Below are positions 29,201-37,083 of a DNA stretch of 64,000 nt, piece after piece (the first letter of the stretch is position 1; each line of letters opens with the position of its first letter). The DNA is taken from the NCBI GenBank assembly GCA_029974985.1, contig JARKQC010000369.1:1-64000 (forward strand). The letters run 5' to 3'. This DNA comes from Bacteroidota bacterium (lineage in GTDB: Bacteria > Bacteroidota > Ignavibacteria > Kapaibacteriales > UBA2268). The notes below the pieces were generated by a model that was given only the letters and a program-made list of their open reading frames with translations, ran no database searches and was not told where the DNA came from. A program made the translations under genes and the position numbers.

Positions 29201-30922
29201 TATTGGCAACAGTTACAGCTTACATTGGGCGGATCGGTTCCTGGTAAATTTGGTTTGTATAGAACATTAGCTACAATAAAAAGTTTAAGAACAAATGATA
29301 CATTGTATTATGGATTATTAAGCTATGAAAATCAACCTTGTAATTTAAGTTTCTATAACTTATTTACTGAAAATGCCGCTTCTTATGTATTGTCTGATAC
29401 GGTTATTGTTGATTCAATTGGTGGTCATAATGTTGATTTTGGTACATCAAAAGCAAGAGGAAAAATAACACGTACTGGAAAATTCTTCTCTGGTGATTTC
29501 GGTTATCCCGGTTATTGTTATACACAAAGTTGGACAAATGATGCTTATGGAATGCTCGGTTTTGGTTTTGATTTTACAATTCAACAATGGGCTGGAAGAC
29601 TTCGTCCTGATACCGTGGAATTTGGTCAAGGTGTTGCCTCTACAACAAATGTCGCACCAATATCCGAAGCCGCAGATAGAATTACTTCTGGTAATCTAAA
29701 CGTTGTTATGGTTACTCAACCCGTAGCTTTTGATTTTAGAACTTATCAAGTACTTCATGGTAGTTTCAATAACGGACCAGCAATTTATGAAGTAGAATTT
29801 TTACCTGGTGGTACAGAAAATGTTGATTTAAGTTATAATAAAGCTGATATTAAAAAGACATTCCAAGTGCCATATTTGAATTTAAAGGTTAAAAATATAA
29901 TTGAATATTTAAGACCAATTAGTGGAAGTAGCAAAGATTCTATTGCTGTTAAATATCCAAATGAAGTACCATTTATGGCAATTCAACCAGCAACTGGTAT
30001 TCGTAAATCAAAACGTTTTGACGGCATTGCAGACTATAAGAATTTATACGGTATAAATTACTTCCCAGATCCAATTAACCTTGTACAAGAAGGTAAATCA
30101 ACAGATGAATTTATTGGAAAATATAATATTTATGCTTATGGTTATGTTGCTTTCGATAAAAATCATACAAGAACTACTACAAATAAATTACGTGTGATAA
30201 ATCAAGTTGCTAAACCTGCTACGGGCATTGGTTCTGGTGCCGATGATGAATCATTCACTGGTTTGCAAGGTAAATATTATATGACTGGAGTTTCGACAGA
30301 TGGAAAAGACACAATTGACTTTGTTAACGTATTTAATGGTGGCGGTTTATTATTTGCATTTGACTATGCAAATAAAGGTCAAGTAAGTAATAGAGAATCT
30401 ATCGGTTATGCTTGGCCTCGTAAAGATAATTTCGATTTATATTCTGCTTCTGACTTTAAAGCTGGTGATAAAGTATATTTGAAAACTTATGGCGGTGCTC
30501 TTGGTTTGCCACTACCCGGTACAAAAATACTTGCTGTTGTTAGCCCAGAAGAAAAAGGAGATAATTATCTAACTGATGAGTTAATGGACAAGATTCAAAT
30601 TGCTCCTAATCCTTATTATATTACTCATCAAGCAGTTAAATCACCTTACGATTCTAAAATATTCTTTGCAAAATTACCTCCAAAAGCAACTATTGATATT
30701 TATACTGTTGCTGGTGATTTAGTAACATCTATTGAGCATGATGAATATAATAACGATGGACCTGCTGATAGACATTCAGTTCAAGTTTGGGATTTATTAT
30801 CTAAAAACAGACAAAGAGTGCAAAGTCAAGCTTTAATCGCTGTTATTACTGCTCCTAATGGTGCAAAGACTATTAAAAACTTTAGTGTTGTTGTTGGTGG
30901 TTTCCGTTTAATTGAACAATAA
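26213..30922 (+). CDS. Giant exported protein, 1569 aa, with C-terminal FlgD/T9SS-like Ig domain
   Basis: Not assigned to a named family. An N-terminal hydrophobic signal (about residues 8-28) ends near SLKAE. The body is beta-rich and aromatic, with one fibronectin-like stretch (PLNNGVTIQWDNSSEISV) near residue 540. The last 110 residues (IQIAPNPYYITHQ, TIDIYTVAGDLVTSIEHDE, VQVWDLLSKNRQRVQSQALI) form an Ig-like domain resembling FlgD and T9SS C-terminal domains. It ends GGFRLIEQ instead of the usual basic type A terminus. I chose the ATG at 26213. An in-frame TTG at 26198 would add five residues. It lies 45 bases after the TonB receptor gene and just before a PorV-family gene, so export to the surface through a T9SS-like route is plausible. 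Confidence 0.75.
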   Translation: MIKFIKKVKYPLLLVIITLLISGVSSLKAETINAKKDVNTKGDINQNIMQARTYSGVFDLQKNTVSNIDFYTTNFGIFGYDIARLRGGGFWPRGSQNQYIFSAGFWFGARKYRAGANDTVSYVTITYNPNSGKGWFVPGRINYGGPGSKEQPDEDKINNDEKLKYRTYFSTDFNPGTGEPIQSEHGTNWPIWDASDRVEDTLKANRYFGKFIPQVELRNTNTFKKGPAFISGEDIFSTYKDTDLSFYEGGVASRRERGYPLRLQVDQMIYSWGFGDYRDFVFIKYEITNYSPDTLWQCWLAPVLDVDIARAISSSYGAGNDRAKFYDCDTTLNMAVQWTNTDRGEFGYGFGYLGFDFLESPAIQKYYDTTYNEVKDNSGNLIRIDTILTETPYDPIKHAGMELPRFVRKDSLFYASTSQLGLTTFRNWNIEVDPQEDEERYQAISSRLRDGDTGPGDKRLMMSTGDFNMRPGDTARVVIGIILAGTAKGGEADGSCDDMAELERKDKFAQAVYDNNFRAPTPPDRAIIKKVIPLNNGVTIQWDNSSEISVDVDERGLDFMGYSIYRARRANLDGYSPNIEQGSNEYPLGRGPLGWRQIAGYQLRTPFIKSEKRSGLDDDNEKMPFIDEFEILGPYIDDAGNIIDSMSVRVMRRGVGIGGFSNTPGGIAFVDTSAYSAPWGQDWWRMLKEDPRIEISNDGTILVDYNGNKGSLVYSTSPSRKHYIFDSVLVGVAKLNRGLVKFNPLFFERKTLNRSKSYLDTMTKYFPDWIVGQRKKVWDEKAKDSLWVRFTTDSIYIKGSEKRGDINGNPTSLVEAWVPRPLSNIMNDSLHLVEVKDSLYAFIKSSQVKMDYPDYETRKHTRENVIAPYMAWATNNRTLTDIGDDNRDGWVNKDPDPTITEKLINNIEYYYKIISFDEGDYTQPTERKVNMASPGLSNFTEAIPSAAPTNKLPELKVIYVDSAKVGGLSNFKFFAVDPDRVQQRFAGDTLELLLNPYWQQLQLTLGGSVPGKFGLYRTLATIKSLRTNDTLYYGLLSYENQPCNLSFYNLFTENAASYVLSDTVIVDSIGGHNVDFGTSKARGKITRTGKFFSGDFGYPGYCYTQSWTNDAYGMLGFGFDFTIQQWAGRLRPDTVEFGQGVASTTNVAPISEAADRITSGNLNVVMVTQPVAFDFRTYQVLHGSFNNGPAIYEVEFLPGGTENVDLSYNKADIKKTFQVPYLNLKVKNIIEYLRPISGSSKDSIAVKYPNEVPFMAIQPATGIRKSKRFDGIADYKNLYGINYFPDPINLVQEGKSTDEFIGKYNIYAYGYVAFDKNHTRTTTNKLRVINQVAKPATGIGSGADDESFTGLQGKYYMTGVSTDGKDTIDFVNVFNGGGLLFAFDYANKGQVSNRESIGYAWPRKDNFDLYSASDFKAGDKVYLKTYGGALGLPLPGTKILAVVSPEEKGDNYLTDELMDKIQIAPNPYYITHQAVKSPYDSKIFFAKLPPKATIDIYTVAGDLVTSIEHDEYNNDGPADRHSVQVWDLLSKNRQRVQSQALIAVITAPNGAKTIKNFSVVVGGFRLIEQ

Positions 30923-30931
30923 TGAGAAGAT

Positions 30932-30959
30932 GCCGCTTTTTAAAAAATATAAAAGCGGC
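30932..30959 (+). other. GC-rich hairpin between the giant exported protein and PorV genes
   Basis: The perfect 9-bp stem GCCGCTTTT/AAAAGCGGC has a 10-base AT loop. It starts 9 bases after the stop of the giant gene and lies 33 bases before the start of the next. No U-run follows, so it is more likely an mRNA-stabilising or processing hairpin, or a partial attenuator, than a terminator. Confidence 0.65.
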
Positions 30960-30992
30960 ACTTATCAAACAAAATATAATATGGAGAAAAAA

Positions 30993-32036
30993 ATGAAAAA
31001 AATATTTATATTGATTTTAGTCCTTACACTACCATTAGCTTTTAATAGTTCGTATGCCGTTGATGATTTAAGTGGATTCGGAGCTTCTGGTGGCGAATTT
31101 AGTAAAGTTGGTGCTGCAGGTGGACAATTTCTTAAAATCGGCGTTGGCGCTCGTGCTAATGCTATGGGTGGTGCTTATGGCGCTGTTGCTAATGACTTAT
31201 CTTCTATTTTCTGGAATCCAGCTGGTTTAGCAGAAGTTAGTACTATGTCGGCTGAATTTGCATATACACAATGGTTAGCTACTTATGACCACGGCTTTGG
31301 TGCATTAGCATTGCCCGTTGGTGATGGTTATACTGCGGCTGTTAGTATTGTTAATTTAACAAGTGGTGATATCCCTGTTACCACAGTTGATAAACCCGAA
31401 GGTACTGGCTCTTATTATCAAGTTAGTGATATTGCTGTTGCCGCATCATTTTCTGGATTTCTTACTGACCAGTTCTCTTTTGGCGTTACTGTGAAATATG
31501 TACAGAATGCATTTTCATCAGTTTCTGCTTCTGGCTTTGCATTTGATATTGGTACTAAATATGATACTGGTATTCAAGGAATTAAACTCGGTTTCTCAAT
31601 GCATAATCTTTCTACTCAATTAAGTTATGATGGAACTGATTTAAGAACATCAAAAAAATATGAAGAATCCTTAGATATGGCGCCACTCGATGCTACATAT
31701 TTAGCTTATCCATATAATTTACCAATTGTATTCCGTGCTGGTATTTCTTCCGAAATCATTAATCAAGAAGAGCATAAACTTTTAGCGGCTGTTGATTTTG
31801 TTACTCTTACAGACGTACCCGAACAATTATCAATTGGTGCTGAATACGTTTGGAACGACTTTTTATCATTCCGCGCTGGCTATATGTTTGGACAAAGCCA
31901 ATTAGGTCTTTCTGGTGGTATTGGTCTTAAATATTTTGGTGGGGCGTTTGGTGGAAGTGTAGATTATTCTATTAACCCTACTGTTAATCTTGGTTTAGTT
32001 AATCGTTTAACTGTTTCTATGTATTTTGGTTCATAA
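30993..32036 (+). CDS. PorV/PorQ-family (UPF0164) outer-membrane protein
   Basis: A 347-residue outer-membrane barrel. It has a signal peptide (KKIFILILVLTLPLAFNSSYA) and then the family hallmark FLKIGVGARANAMGGAYGAV, followed by NDLSSIFWNPAGLAEV and about 14 beta strands ending in LTVSMYFGS. In Bacteroidota, PorV (LptO) is the outer-membrane shuttle of the type IX system, carrying cargo to the attachment complex, and PorQ is a relative. I chose the ATG at 30993 because GGAG sits 6 bases before it. Longer in-frame starts at 30912 and 30981 would run through the upstream hairpin or lack a signal peptide at the N-terminus. Position after the giant exported protein suggests a dedicated export partner. 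A strong terminator follows. Confidence 0.88.
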   Translation: MKKIFILILVLTLPLAFNSSYAVDDLSGFGASGGEFSKVGAAGGQFLKIGVGARANAMGGAYGAVANDLSSIFWNPAGLAEVSTMSAEFAYTQWLATYDHGFGALALPVGDGYTAAVSIVNLTSGDIPVTTVDKPEGTGSYYQVSDIAVAASFSGFLTDQFSFGVTVKYVQNAFSSVSASGFAFDIGTKYDTGIQGIKLGFSMHNLSTQLSYDGTDLRTSKKYEESLDMAPLDATYLAYPYNLPIVFRAGISSEIINQEEHKLLAAVDFVTLTDVPEQLSIGAEYVWNDFLSFRAGYMFGQSQLGLSGGIGLKYFGGAFGGSVDYSINPTVNLGLVNRLTVSMYFGS

Positions 32037-32067
32037 GCAAGATTAATATATGTTATAATTTATAATA

Positions 32068-32100
32068 AATTGCCGTTAGATAATTTTAACGGCAATTTTT
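32068..32100 (+). terminator. Rho-independent terminator after the PorV gene
   Basis: The 10-bp stem AATTGCCGTT/AACGGCAATT is followed by a run of five T (32096-32100). It ends the TonB receptor/giant protein/PorV transcription unit before the GWxTD gene. Confidence 0.85.
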
Positions 32101-32138
32101 ATAACTAATAATTCGTTATTACTCTTATGAGATATGAA

Positions 32139-33611
32139 ATGAAAAATCGAATTATATTTATTCAAATATTAATAATATTTGTATCAATAAATTTCCTAAA
32201 AGCAAATGATAATTTGTCAATTGCATTCGATGCGGCAAGTTTCTATTTTGATGATAATCTTAGCCGGTGGGAATTGTTTTTATCTGTCCCAGATAATATG
32301 TTTACCTATAAAAATATAAATGATGATAAAAATAGTGTTTTAACAGGTAAATTTATTGTTAATATTAAAATTTATAATGATACACGAAATATTATAGATG
32401 AAGATTGGCAAATTTCTAATGGCATTAACACGCTAAATGATTTAAAACATAATTTTATTTTTGGCGTAAAAAGTTTTTTGTTACAACCCGGACAATATAA
32501 TGCTACAATTACAGCTTACGACGAAAATGATAGAAAGCGAAATATGACTTTTAATCAAAATATAATTATACCAAAATTTGATAAAAATAGAATTAATCAA
32601 AGTGAAATTCAATTTGCTTCGTATTTATCAAAAATTTCTGAATCAAAATTTGATTTAGACCATAATTATATGAAATATGATTATTATGTAATTCCAAATC
32701 CAAGAGCTGAATTTATTGGCGACAAATCAAGATTAATTGGAGTAATAGAAGTCTATAATTCTGATATTTATGCTAAAAATGGCTTTATTCGCTCTTATAA
32801 AATTATTGACAATACTGGACAAGTACTAACATATTCAAAAGATACCTGTTACGAAAATTCAGAAAATATATTAACAATATTTGATTTATCGCTCGACACA
32901 CTAAATTCTGGAGTTTATTATTTAACTATTTCTACAATTTATCCATTAATTAAACCCGAAGATTCTATATCATCTTCAAAAAAGTTCTTTTACTATAATC
33001 AAAATAAACCACCAATAGTAAAAAGATATTTTACAGAAAATGAACTTTTTGAAAAAAGTGAATTCAACACGATGAGCAATGAACAAACTGATTTAGAGCT
33101 TAATCAATGCCTTGTAATTGCTAATTTAGAAGAAATTAATCAAGCAAAATCTTTAAATGAAACCAAAGCTAAACAAAGATTCTTATTCAAATTTTGGGCA
33201 AAAAGAAATTCAGATACTTTATCTCGCTGGAACGGAACACTAAATACATTTAGAGAAAATATTGATTTTGCTAATAAGTTTTTTTCCTATGGGTTAAATA
33301 AACAAGGTTGGAAAACTGAACGCGGCCGTGTGTTATTAAAATATGGAATGCCTACTCGACGAGAAATAACCTTATCCACAGGAAATGAACGAGCTTATGA
33401 AGATTGGTTTTATGAAGATGTACAGGGAGGAGTAAATTTTTATTTTGTTGATATTTCATCAATTGGAAATTTTATTCTTGTTCACTCCACTGCAAAAGAT
33501 GAACCTTATTATCCTGATTGGTACAATCGCTATGTACCCACTACACAAGATAGTAGAAAACAAAATGATTTAAAACAAGAAAATTATAAAATAAATCCAA
33601 ATAATTATTAA
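32139..33611 (+). CDS. GWxTD-domain exported protein
   Basis: About 490 residues with an N-terminal hydrophobic signal (MKNRIIFIQILIIFVSINFL) and a beta-sandwich-like middle. The C-terminal GWxTD domain (about residues 335-470) shows QRFLFKFWAKRN, the motif GWKTERGRVLLKYGMPTRRE and YEDWFY. The domain is widespread in Bacteroidota, Ignavibacteria and Acidobacteria and has no established biochemical function. I prefer the ATG at 32139 over the one at 32127, which adds four residues. The LpxL-type acyltransferase gene follows after 3 bases and a glycosyltransferase overlaps that, so the protein may act in outer-membrane lipid or polysaccharide assembly. That link is inference. Confidence 0.85.
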   Translation: MKNRIIFIQILIIFVSINFLKANDNLSIAFDAASFYFDDNLSRWELFLSVPDNMFTYKNINDDKNSVLTGKFIVNIKIYNDTRNIIDEDWQISNGINTLNDLKHNFIFGVKSFLLQPGQYNATITAYDENDRKRNMTFNQNIIIPKFDKNRINQSEIQFASYLSKISESKFDLDHNYMKYDYYVIPNPRAEFIGDKSRLIGVIEVYNSDIYAKNGFIRSYKIIDNTGQVLTYSKDTCYENSENILTIFDLSLDTLNSGVYYLTISTIYPLIKPEDSISSSKKFFYYNQNKPPIVKRYFTENELFEKSEFNTMSNEQTDLELNQCLVIANLEEINQAKSLNETKAKQRFLFKFWAKRNSDTLSRWNGTLNTFRENIDFANKFFSYGLNKQGWKTERGRVLLKYGMPTRREITLSTGNERAYEDWFYEDVQGGVNFYFVDISSIGNFILVHSTAKDEPYYPDWYNRYVPTTQDSRKQNDLKQENYKINPNNY

Positions 33612-33614
33612 AAA

Positions 33615-34511
33615 ATGAGAAATGTAATTTATTTTTTAATTAATTCAATACTACTTTTACTTGCATTTATTTCAAAATTATTAAGTGTGAAAAGTCGCAC
33701 ACAATTTGGAATATTTATTGGAAAAACGCTTAGAATATTAAGTAAAAGAAGAGAAAAAATTACTATTGAAAATATTTCTAAAGCTTTTCCACAGCTTGAT
33801 GAAAATGGTGTAAAAAAAATATGCAAAGAATCATACCATAATTTAGGAATAACTCTAATTGAATTGCTTACAATACCATACTTAACTGAAAATGAAATTA
33901 AAAATTACATAAAATACGATAATATTGAGTTGATTAACGAAGCATACAATCGTAATAAAGGATTAATTGTCCTATCGGGGCATTTTGGAAATTGGGAGCT
34001 AACAGCATATTCATTAGGTGTTTATTTTCAAATGCCCGTATCAATAATTGTTAAACCGCAAAAAAATTATATTTCTGATAGATATCTTAACAAGTTCCGC
34101 TCGATGAGCGGTAATAAAATGATTCCAATGGGTAATGCCGCAAGACAGATAATCAAAGCAATTAAAGATAAAGAAACTATTGCTATGCTCGTTGACCAAA
34201 GTGCAGATAAAGATAAAGATATTTTTGTGGATTTCTTTGGGCGACCTGCTATTACTTACGAAGCGCCAGCTATGATAGCTTTAAAGTATAAATGCCCAAT
34301 AATAATTGGCTTTTCTCATAGGCAAAATGATGGCACTTATATTGTAAATACAAAAGAAATTGATTATTCAGACCTCGATGACTCTAAAGAATCTATTATA
34401 GAATTAACAAAAAGGCATGTTGAAATTCTCGAAGACAATATTCGCAAAAATCCTGGTCATTGGGCTTGGCAACATAAAAGATGGAAACACGAGCCCCCAA
34501 AATCATTATGA
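33615..34511 (+). CDS. Lipid A biosynthesis acyltransferase (LpxL/HtrB family)
   Basis: A 298-residue inner-membrane lysophospholipid/lipid A acyltransferase that adds secondary acyl chains to lipid A using acyl-ACP. The N-terminal membrane anchor (IYFLINSILLLLAFISKLLS) precedes the catalytic HX4E motif H123-FGNW-E128 in LSGHFGNWELT. Other family stretches are AMLVDQSADKDKDIFVDFFG, APAMIALKYKCPIIIGF and NPGHWAWQHKRWK. It lies 3 bases after the GWxTD gene and shares an ATGA overlap with the glycosyltransferase gene, so the three are almost certainly one transcript. Which acyl position it modifies cannot be read from the sequence. Confidence 0.92.
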   Translation: MRNVIYFLINSILLLLAFISKLLSVKSRTQFGIFIGKTLRILSKRREKITIENISKAFPQLDENGVKKICKESYHNLGITLIELLTIPYLTENEIKNYIKYDNIELINEAYNRNKGLIVLSGHFGNWELTAYSLGVYFQMPVSIIVKPQKNYISDRYLNKFRSMSGNKMIPMGNAARQIIKAIKDKETIAMLVDQSADKDKDIFVDFFGRPAITYEAPAMIALKYKCPIIIGFSHRQNDGTYIVNTKEIDYSDLDDSKESIIELTKRHVEILEDNIRKNPGHWAWQHKRWKHEPPKSL

Positions 34512-35545
34512 CAATTTCCGAAAATACTCATATCGCTATAATTCAGACGGCATTTATTGGTGATGTTGTGTTATCTTTACCAATAGCTCAATCAATTAAA
34601 AATACGAATCCAAATTGTAAAATTACATTTATTACAAATTCACAATCAGTAAAATTAGTCGAAACTTCTAAAGCTGTTGATTCCGTAATAGAGTTTGATA
34701 AAAGAAATAAACATAAGAAAATTAAAGATTTATTATTATTTGTTTCTGAATTAAATAAACAAAAATTTGATATAGTTATATCTTTACATCGTTCATTTAG
34801 AACATCTTTTCTCGTATCACGATTAAAAAATTGTAAAAAAATAGGTTTTAAAAACTCATCAATAAACTTTATTTATGATTATCGTGCAAAATATATTAAA
34901 AATTATCACGAAATTGAACGAAATTATGAATTACTAAATTTTTTTGATAAAATTAGAAAAATTGATTTATTCAAAGTTCAAACTCAATTTTTACAGAAAG
35001 ATATTGAACAGGTAAATTCATTGTTAAAAGAAAATAATATTAATAAAGAAAAAATTATTATCATAGCACCGGGTTCTGTTTGGGCTACAAAACGATGGAC
35101 AAAAGAATATTATCCCGAATTGATAAATAATTTAACTAATTTAGATTATTCAGTATTATTAATTGGTTCAGAAAAAGATTTTGAATTATGTAAGTATATA
35201 TCTCGAAATACAAAAGCTATAAATTTATCGTCAAAAACAAGCATACCACAATCTTTATATTTAATTAAAATTTCAAAATTGATTATTACAAATGATAGCT
35301 CGCCAACTCATTTTTCGGGCTTATTTAATATTCCTACAATTACTATTTTCGGACCTACTTCGCCAATATTTGGATTTTCGCCACGCTCACAAAAATCTAT
35401 TATAATTCGAGATGAGAATTTGAAATGTAGCCCTTGTAGGATTCATGGTTCAGATATTTGTCCACTTGGAACTCATAATTGTATGAAAAATATTAGCCCA
35501 CAAACAGTTTTTGATAATTCAATTAAACTACTAAATTTATCATAA
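34508..35545 (+). CDS. Glycosyltransferase family 9 (heptosyltransferase-like)
   Basis: A 345-residue GT9 enzyme of the WaaC/WaaF type, which transfers heptose or a related sugar onto the lipopolysaccharide core from an ADP-sugar. The N-terminal Rossmann domain has IQTAFIGDVVLSLPIAQSIK. The C-terminal donor-binding domain has IIAPGSVWATKRWTKEYY, TNDSSPTHFSGLFNIPTITI and FGPTSP. The C-terminal tail has four cysteines (KCSPCRIHGSDICPLGTHNC), common in this family. I chose the ATG at 34508, which overlaps the acyltransferase stop (ATGA). A longer frame from 34481 lies inside the upstream gene. The pairing with LpxL points to LPS or lipooligosaccharide core synthesis. Confidence 0.92.
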   Translation: MTISENTHIAIIQTAFIGDVVLSLPIAQSIKNTNPNCKITFITNSQSVKLVETSKAVDSVIEFDKRNKHKKIKDLLLFVSELNKQKFDIVISLHRSFRTSFLVSRLKNCKKIGFKNSSINFIYDYRAKYIKNYHEIERNYELLNFFDKIRKIDLFKVQTQFLQKDIEQVNSLLKENNINKEKIIIIAPGSVWATKRWTKEYYPELINNLTNLDYSVLLIGSEKDFELCKYISRNTKAINLSSKTSIPQSLYLIKISKLIITNDSSPTHFSGLFNIPTITIFGPTSPIFGFSPRSQKSIIIRDENLKCSPCRIHGSDICPLGTHNCMKNISPQTVFDNSIKLLNLS

Positions 35546-35550
35546 AAAAT

Positions 35551-35580
35551 AAATCCGACAATTTATTAAAAGTCGGATTT
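35551..35580. terminator. Bidirectional terminator between the GT9 and pyrI genes
   Basis: The 9-bp stem AAATCCGAC/GTCGGATTT with a 12-base loop sits between convergent genes. On the minus strand it is followed by a run of T residues (ATTTTTTA), so it most clearly terminates pyrBI, and its own T-rich arm can serve the plus strand. Confidence 0.8.
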
Positions 35581-35603
35581 AAAAAAAATCAAAAAAAAAT
35601 TGC

Positions 35604-36056
35604 TTATTTGAAAGCAATATTCTTTTTAACAGTATTTTTTTCGCAATAATGACATTGCAGAATTACATCTTCTTTTGAAATAATTTTAAATTTAGTTTTT
35701 ACATTCTGCACATTTGTAATACAATTTGGATTAAAACATTTAACGATACCATCAATTGTATCAGGGATTTCTACATTTCTTTTTTCTATAACTTCGAAAT
35801 CTTTAATAACAATTAAAGTCGCTGTTGGAGCAACAAGAGCAATTCTATTAATATCATCACGCTCAAAATATTTATTGCTAACTTTTATAATACCTTTTGT
35901 TCCATACTTTTTACTTTCTAAATTTATCCCAAATAATAATTGATTATCAAAATCTTCGAGATTTAGTATTCTTATTACTTGAAATACACTTTTTGATGGA
36001 ATATGGTCAATTACAGTTCCGTTTGCAATTGCAGATACTTTTAATTCAGTTATCAT
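35604..36056 (-). CDS. pyrI: Aspartate carbamoyltransferase regulatory chain PyrI
   Basis: A 150-residue regulatory subunit of aspartate transcarbamoylase that binds ATP/CTP and gives allosteric control of pyrimidine synthesis. The N-terminal allosteric domain (VSAIANGTVIDHIPSKSVFQ, VIRILNL) is typical. The C-terminal zinc domain carries C107, C112, C135 and C138 (KCFNPNC, QCHYC). It follows pyrB by 5 bases in the same order as the enterobacterial pyrBI operon, which indicates a class B holoenzyme. A bidirectional terminator lies downstream. Confidence 0.96.
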   Translation of the reverse strand: MITELKVSAIANGTVIDHIPSKSVFQVIRILNLEDFDNQLLFGINLESKKYGTKGIIKVSNKYFERDDINRIALVAPTATLIVIKDFEVIEKRNVEIPDTIDGIVKCFNPNCITNVQNVKTKFKIISKEDVILQCHYCEKNTVKKNIAFK

Positions 36057-36061
36057 AATTA

Positions 36062-36973
36062 TTATTTCACTCCTAAAATTGATGCTATTAAAGCTTGCCT
36101 TACATATACGCCATTTAGTGCTTGTTGGAAATAGTATGCTTGTGGTGTGTCATCAATATCTTCCGAAATTTCGTTTACTCTTGGTAGTGGGTGTAAGATT
36201 TTTAAATTATTTTTTGTATTATCAAGCATTTCTTTATGTAAGATATATGAATCTTTGACTCTTTCATATTCAAGAGGACCAGAAAATCTCTCGCGCTGGA
36301 TTCTTGTCATATATAAAATATCGCATTGACTCATAACATCATTTATATTTGTTGATTGATAATAAGTAAGTTTTTTTTCTTTAATCACCATTTTCACCGA
36401 ACTTGGTAATTTGAGTTCAGTAGGCGAAACAAAATAAAAAGTAGTATTATAATTCGATAAAGCAATAACTAAAGAATGAACAGTACGACCATATTTTAAA
36501 TCGCCAACGAAAGCAATATGTAAATTATCCAATGTTCCTTGAGTTTGTCTAATCGAAAAAAGGTCAAGTAGAGTTTGAGTAGGGTGTTGGTTAGAGCCAT
36601 CGCCCGCATTTATAACGGGTACTTTTGCAATTTCACTTGCAAACCTAGCACTACCCTCGATAGGGTTGCGCATTACAATCAAATCAGAATAATTACTGAC
36701 TGTAAGGATAGTATCTTTGAGTGATTCGCCTTTTTGAACGCTCGTTGATGATGTATCTGCAAATCCAATAACTTTTCCGCCAAAGCGATTTACGGCACTT
36801 TCAAAACTGAGGCGGGTACGAGTAGAGGGTTCAAAAAATAGGGTGGCGATAACATAATTCTCAAAAATTCTTTGATTTTGATTTTTTTCAAAATAAGAAG
36901 CAAGGTCTAAAATTTGAATTTGCTCTTCTTTTGTAAAATCATTAATTGATATCAAACTTTTTGATTTCATCAA
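36062..36973 (-). CDS. pyrB: Aspartate carbamoyltransferase catalytic chain PyrB
   Basis: A 303-residue catalytic subunit that condenses carbamoyl phosphate with aspartate, the committed step of pyrimidine synthesis. Carbamoyl-phosphate-binding motifs are present: S50-TRTR in FEPSTRTRLSFESA, SVQKGES (K81), HPTQTLLDLF and HPLPRVNEI. Length is standard. Two ATGs are adjacent at the start. pyrI follows 5 bases downstream. No uridine attenuator of the enterobacterial kind is visible, but a 13-base palindrome lies just upstream of the start. Confidence 0.97.
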   Translation of the reverse strand: MMKSKSLISINDFTKEEQIQILDLASYFEKNQNQRIFENYVIATLFFEPSTRTRLSFESAVNRFGGKVIGFADTSSTSVQKGESLKDTILTVSNYSDLIVMRNPIEGSARFASEIAKVPVINAGDGSNQHPTQTLLDLFSIRQTQGTLDNLHIAFVGDLKYGRTVHSLVIALSNYNTTFYFVSPTELKLPSSVKMVIKEKKLTYYQSTNINDVMSQCDILYMTRIQRERFSGPLEYERVKDSYILHKEMLDNTKNNLKILHPLPRVNEISEDIDDTPQAYYFQQALNGVYVRQALIASILGVK

Positions 36974-36993
36974 TTTCCCTAAATTTATATAAA

Positions 36994-37006
36994 TAATGTT
37001 ACATTA
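36994..37006 (-). promoter_or_regulatory. Palindrome upstream of pyrB
   Basis: TAATGT-T-ACATTA is a perfect 13-base palindrome about 20 bases before the pyrB start in the leader or promoter region. It could be an operator. It is AT-rich, so chance occurrence in this background is quite possible. Confidence 0.25.
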
Positions 37007-37083
37007 CAAAAAAATCGAAAAATAACACGTTTATTGTTTTAAATCATTTTTTATTTATTTAAAAAAAATAAAAATTAAAATAT

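Noticed and set aside
30912..30992. N-terminal extension of the PorV-family frame
   Set aside because: It would overlap the previous gene, cross a stable hairpin and push the signal peptide inside the protein. The ATG at 30993 has a proper GGAG site.
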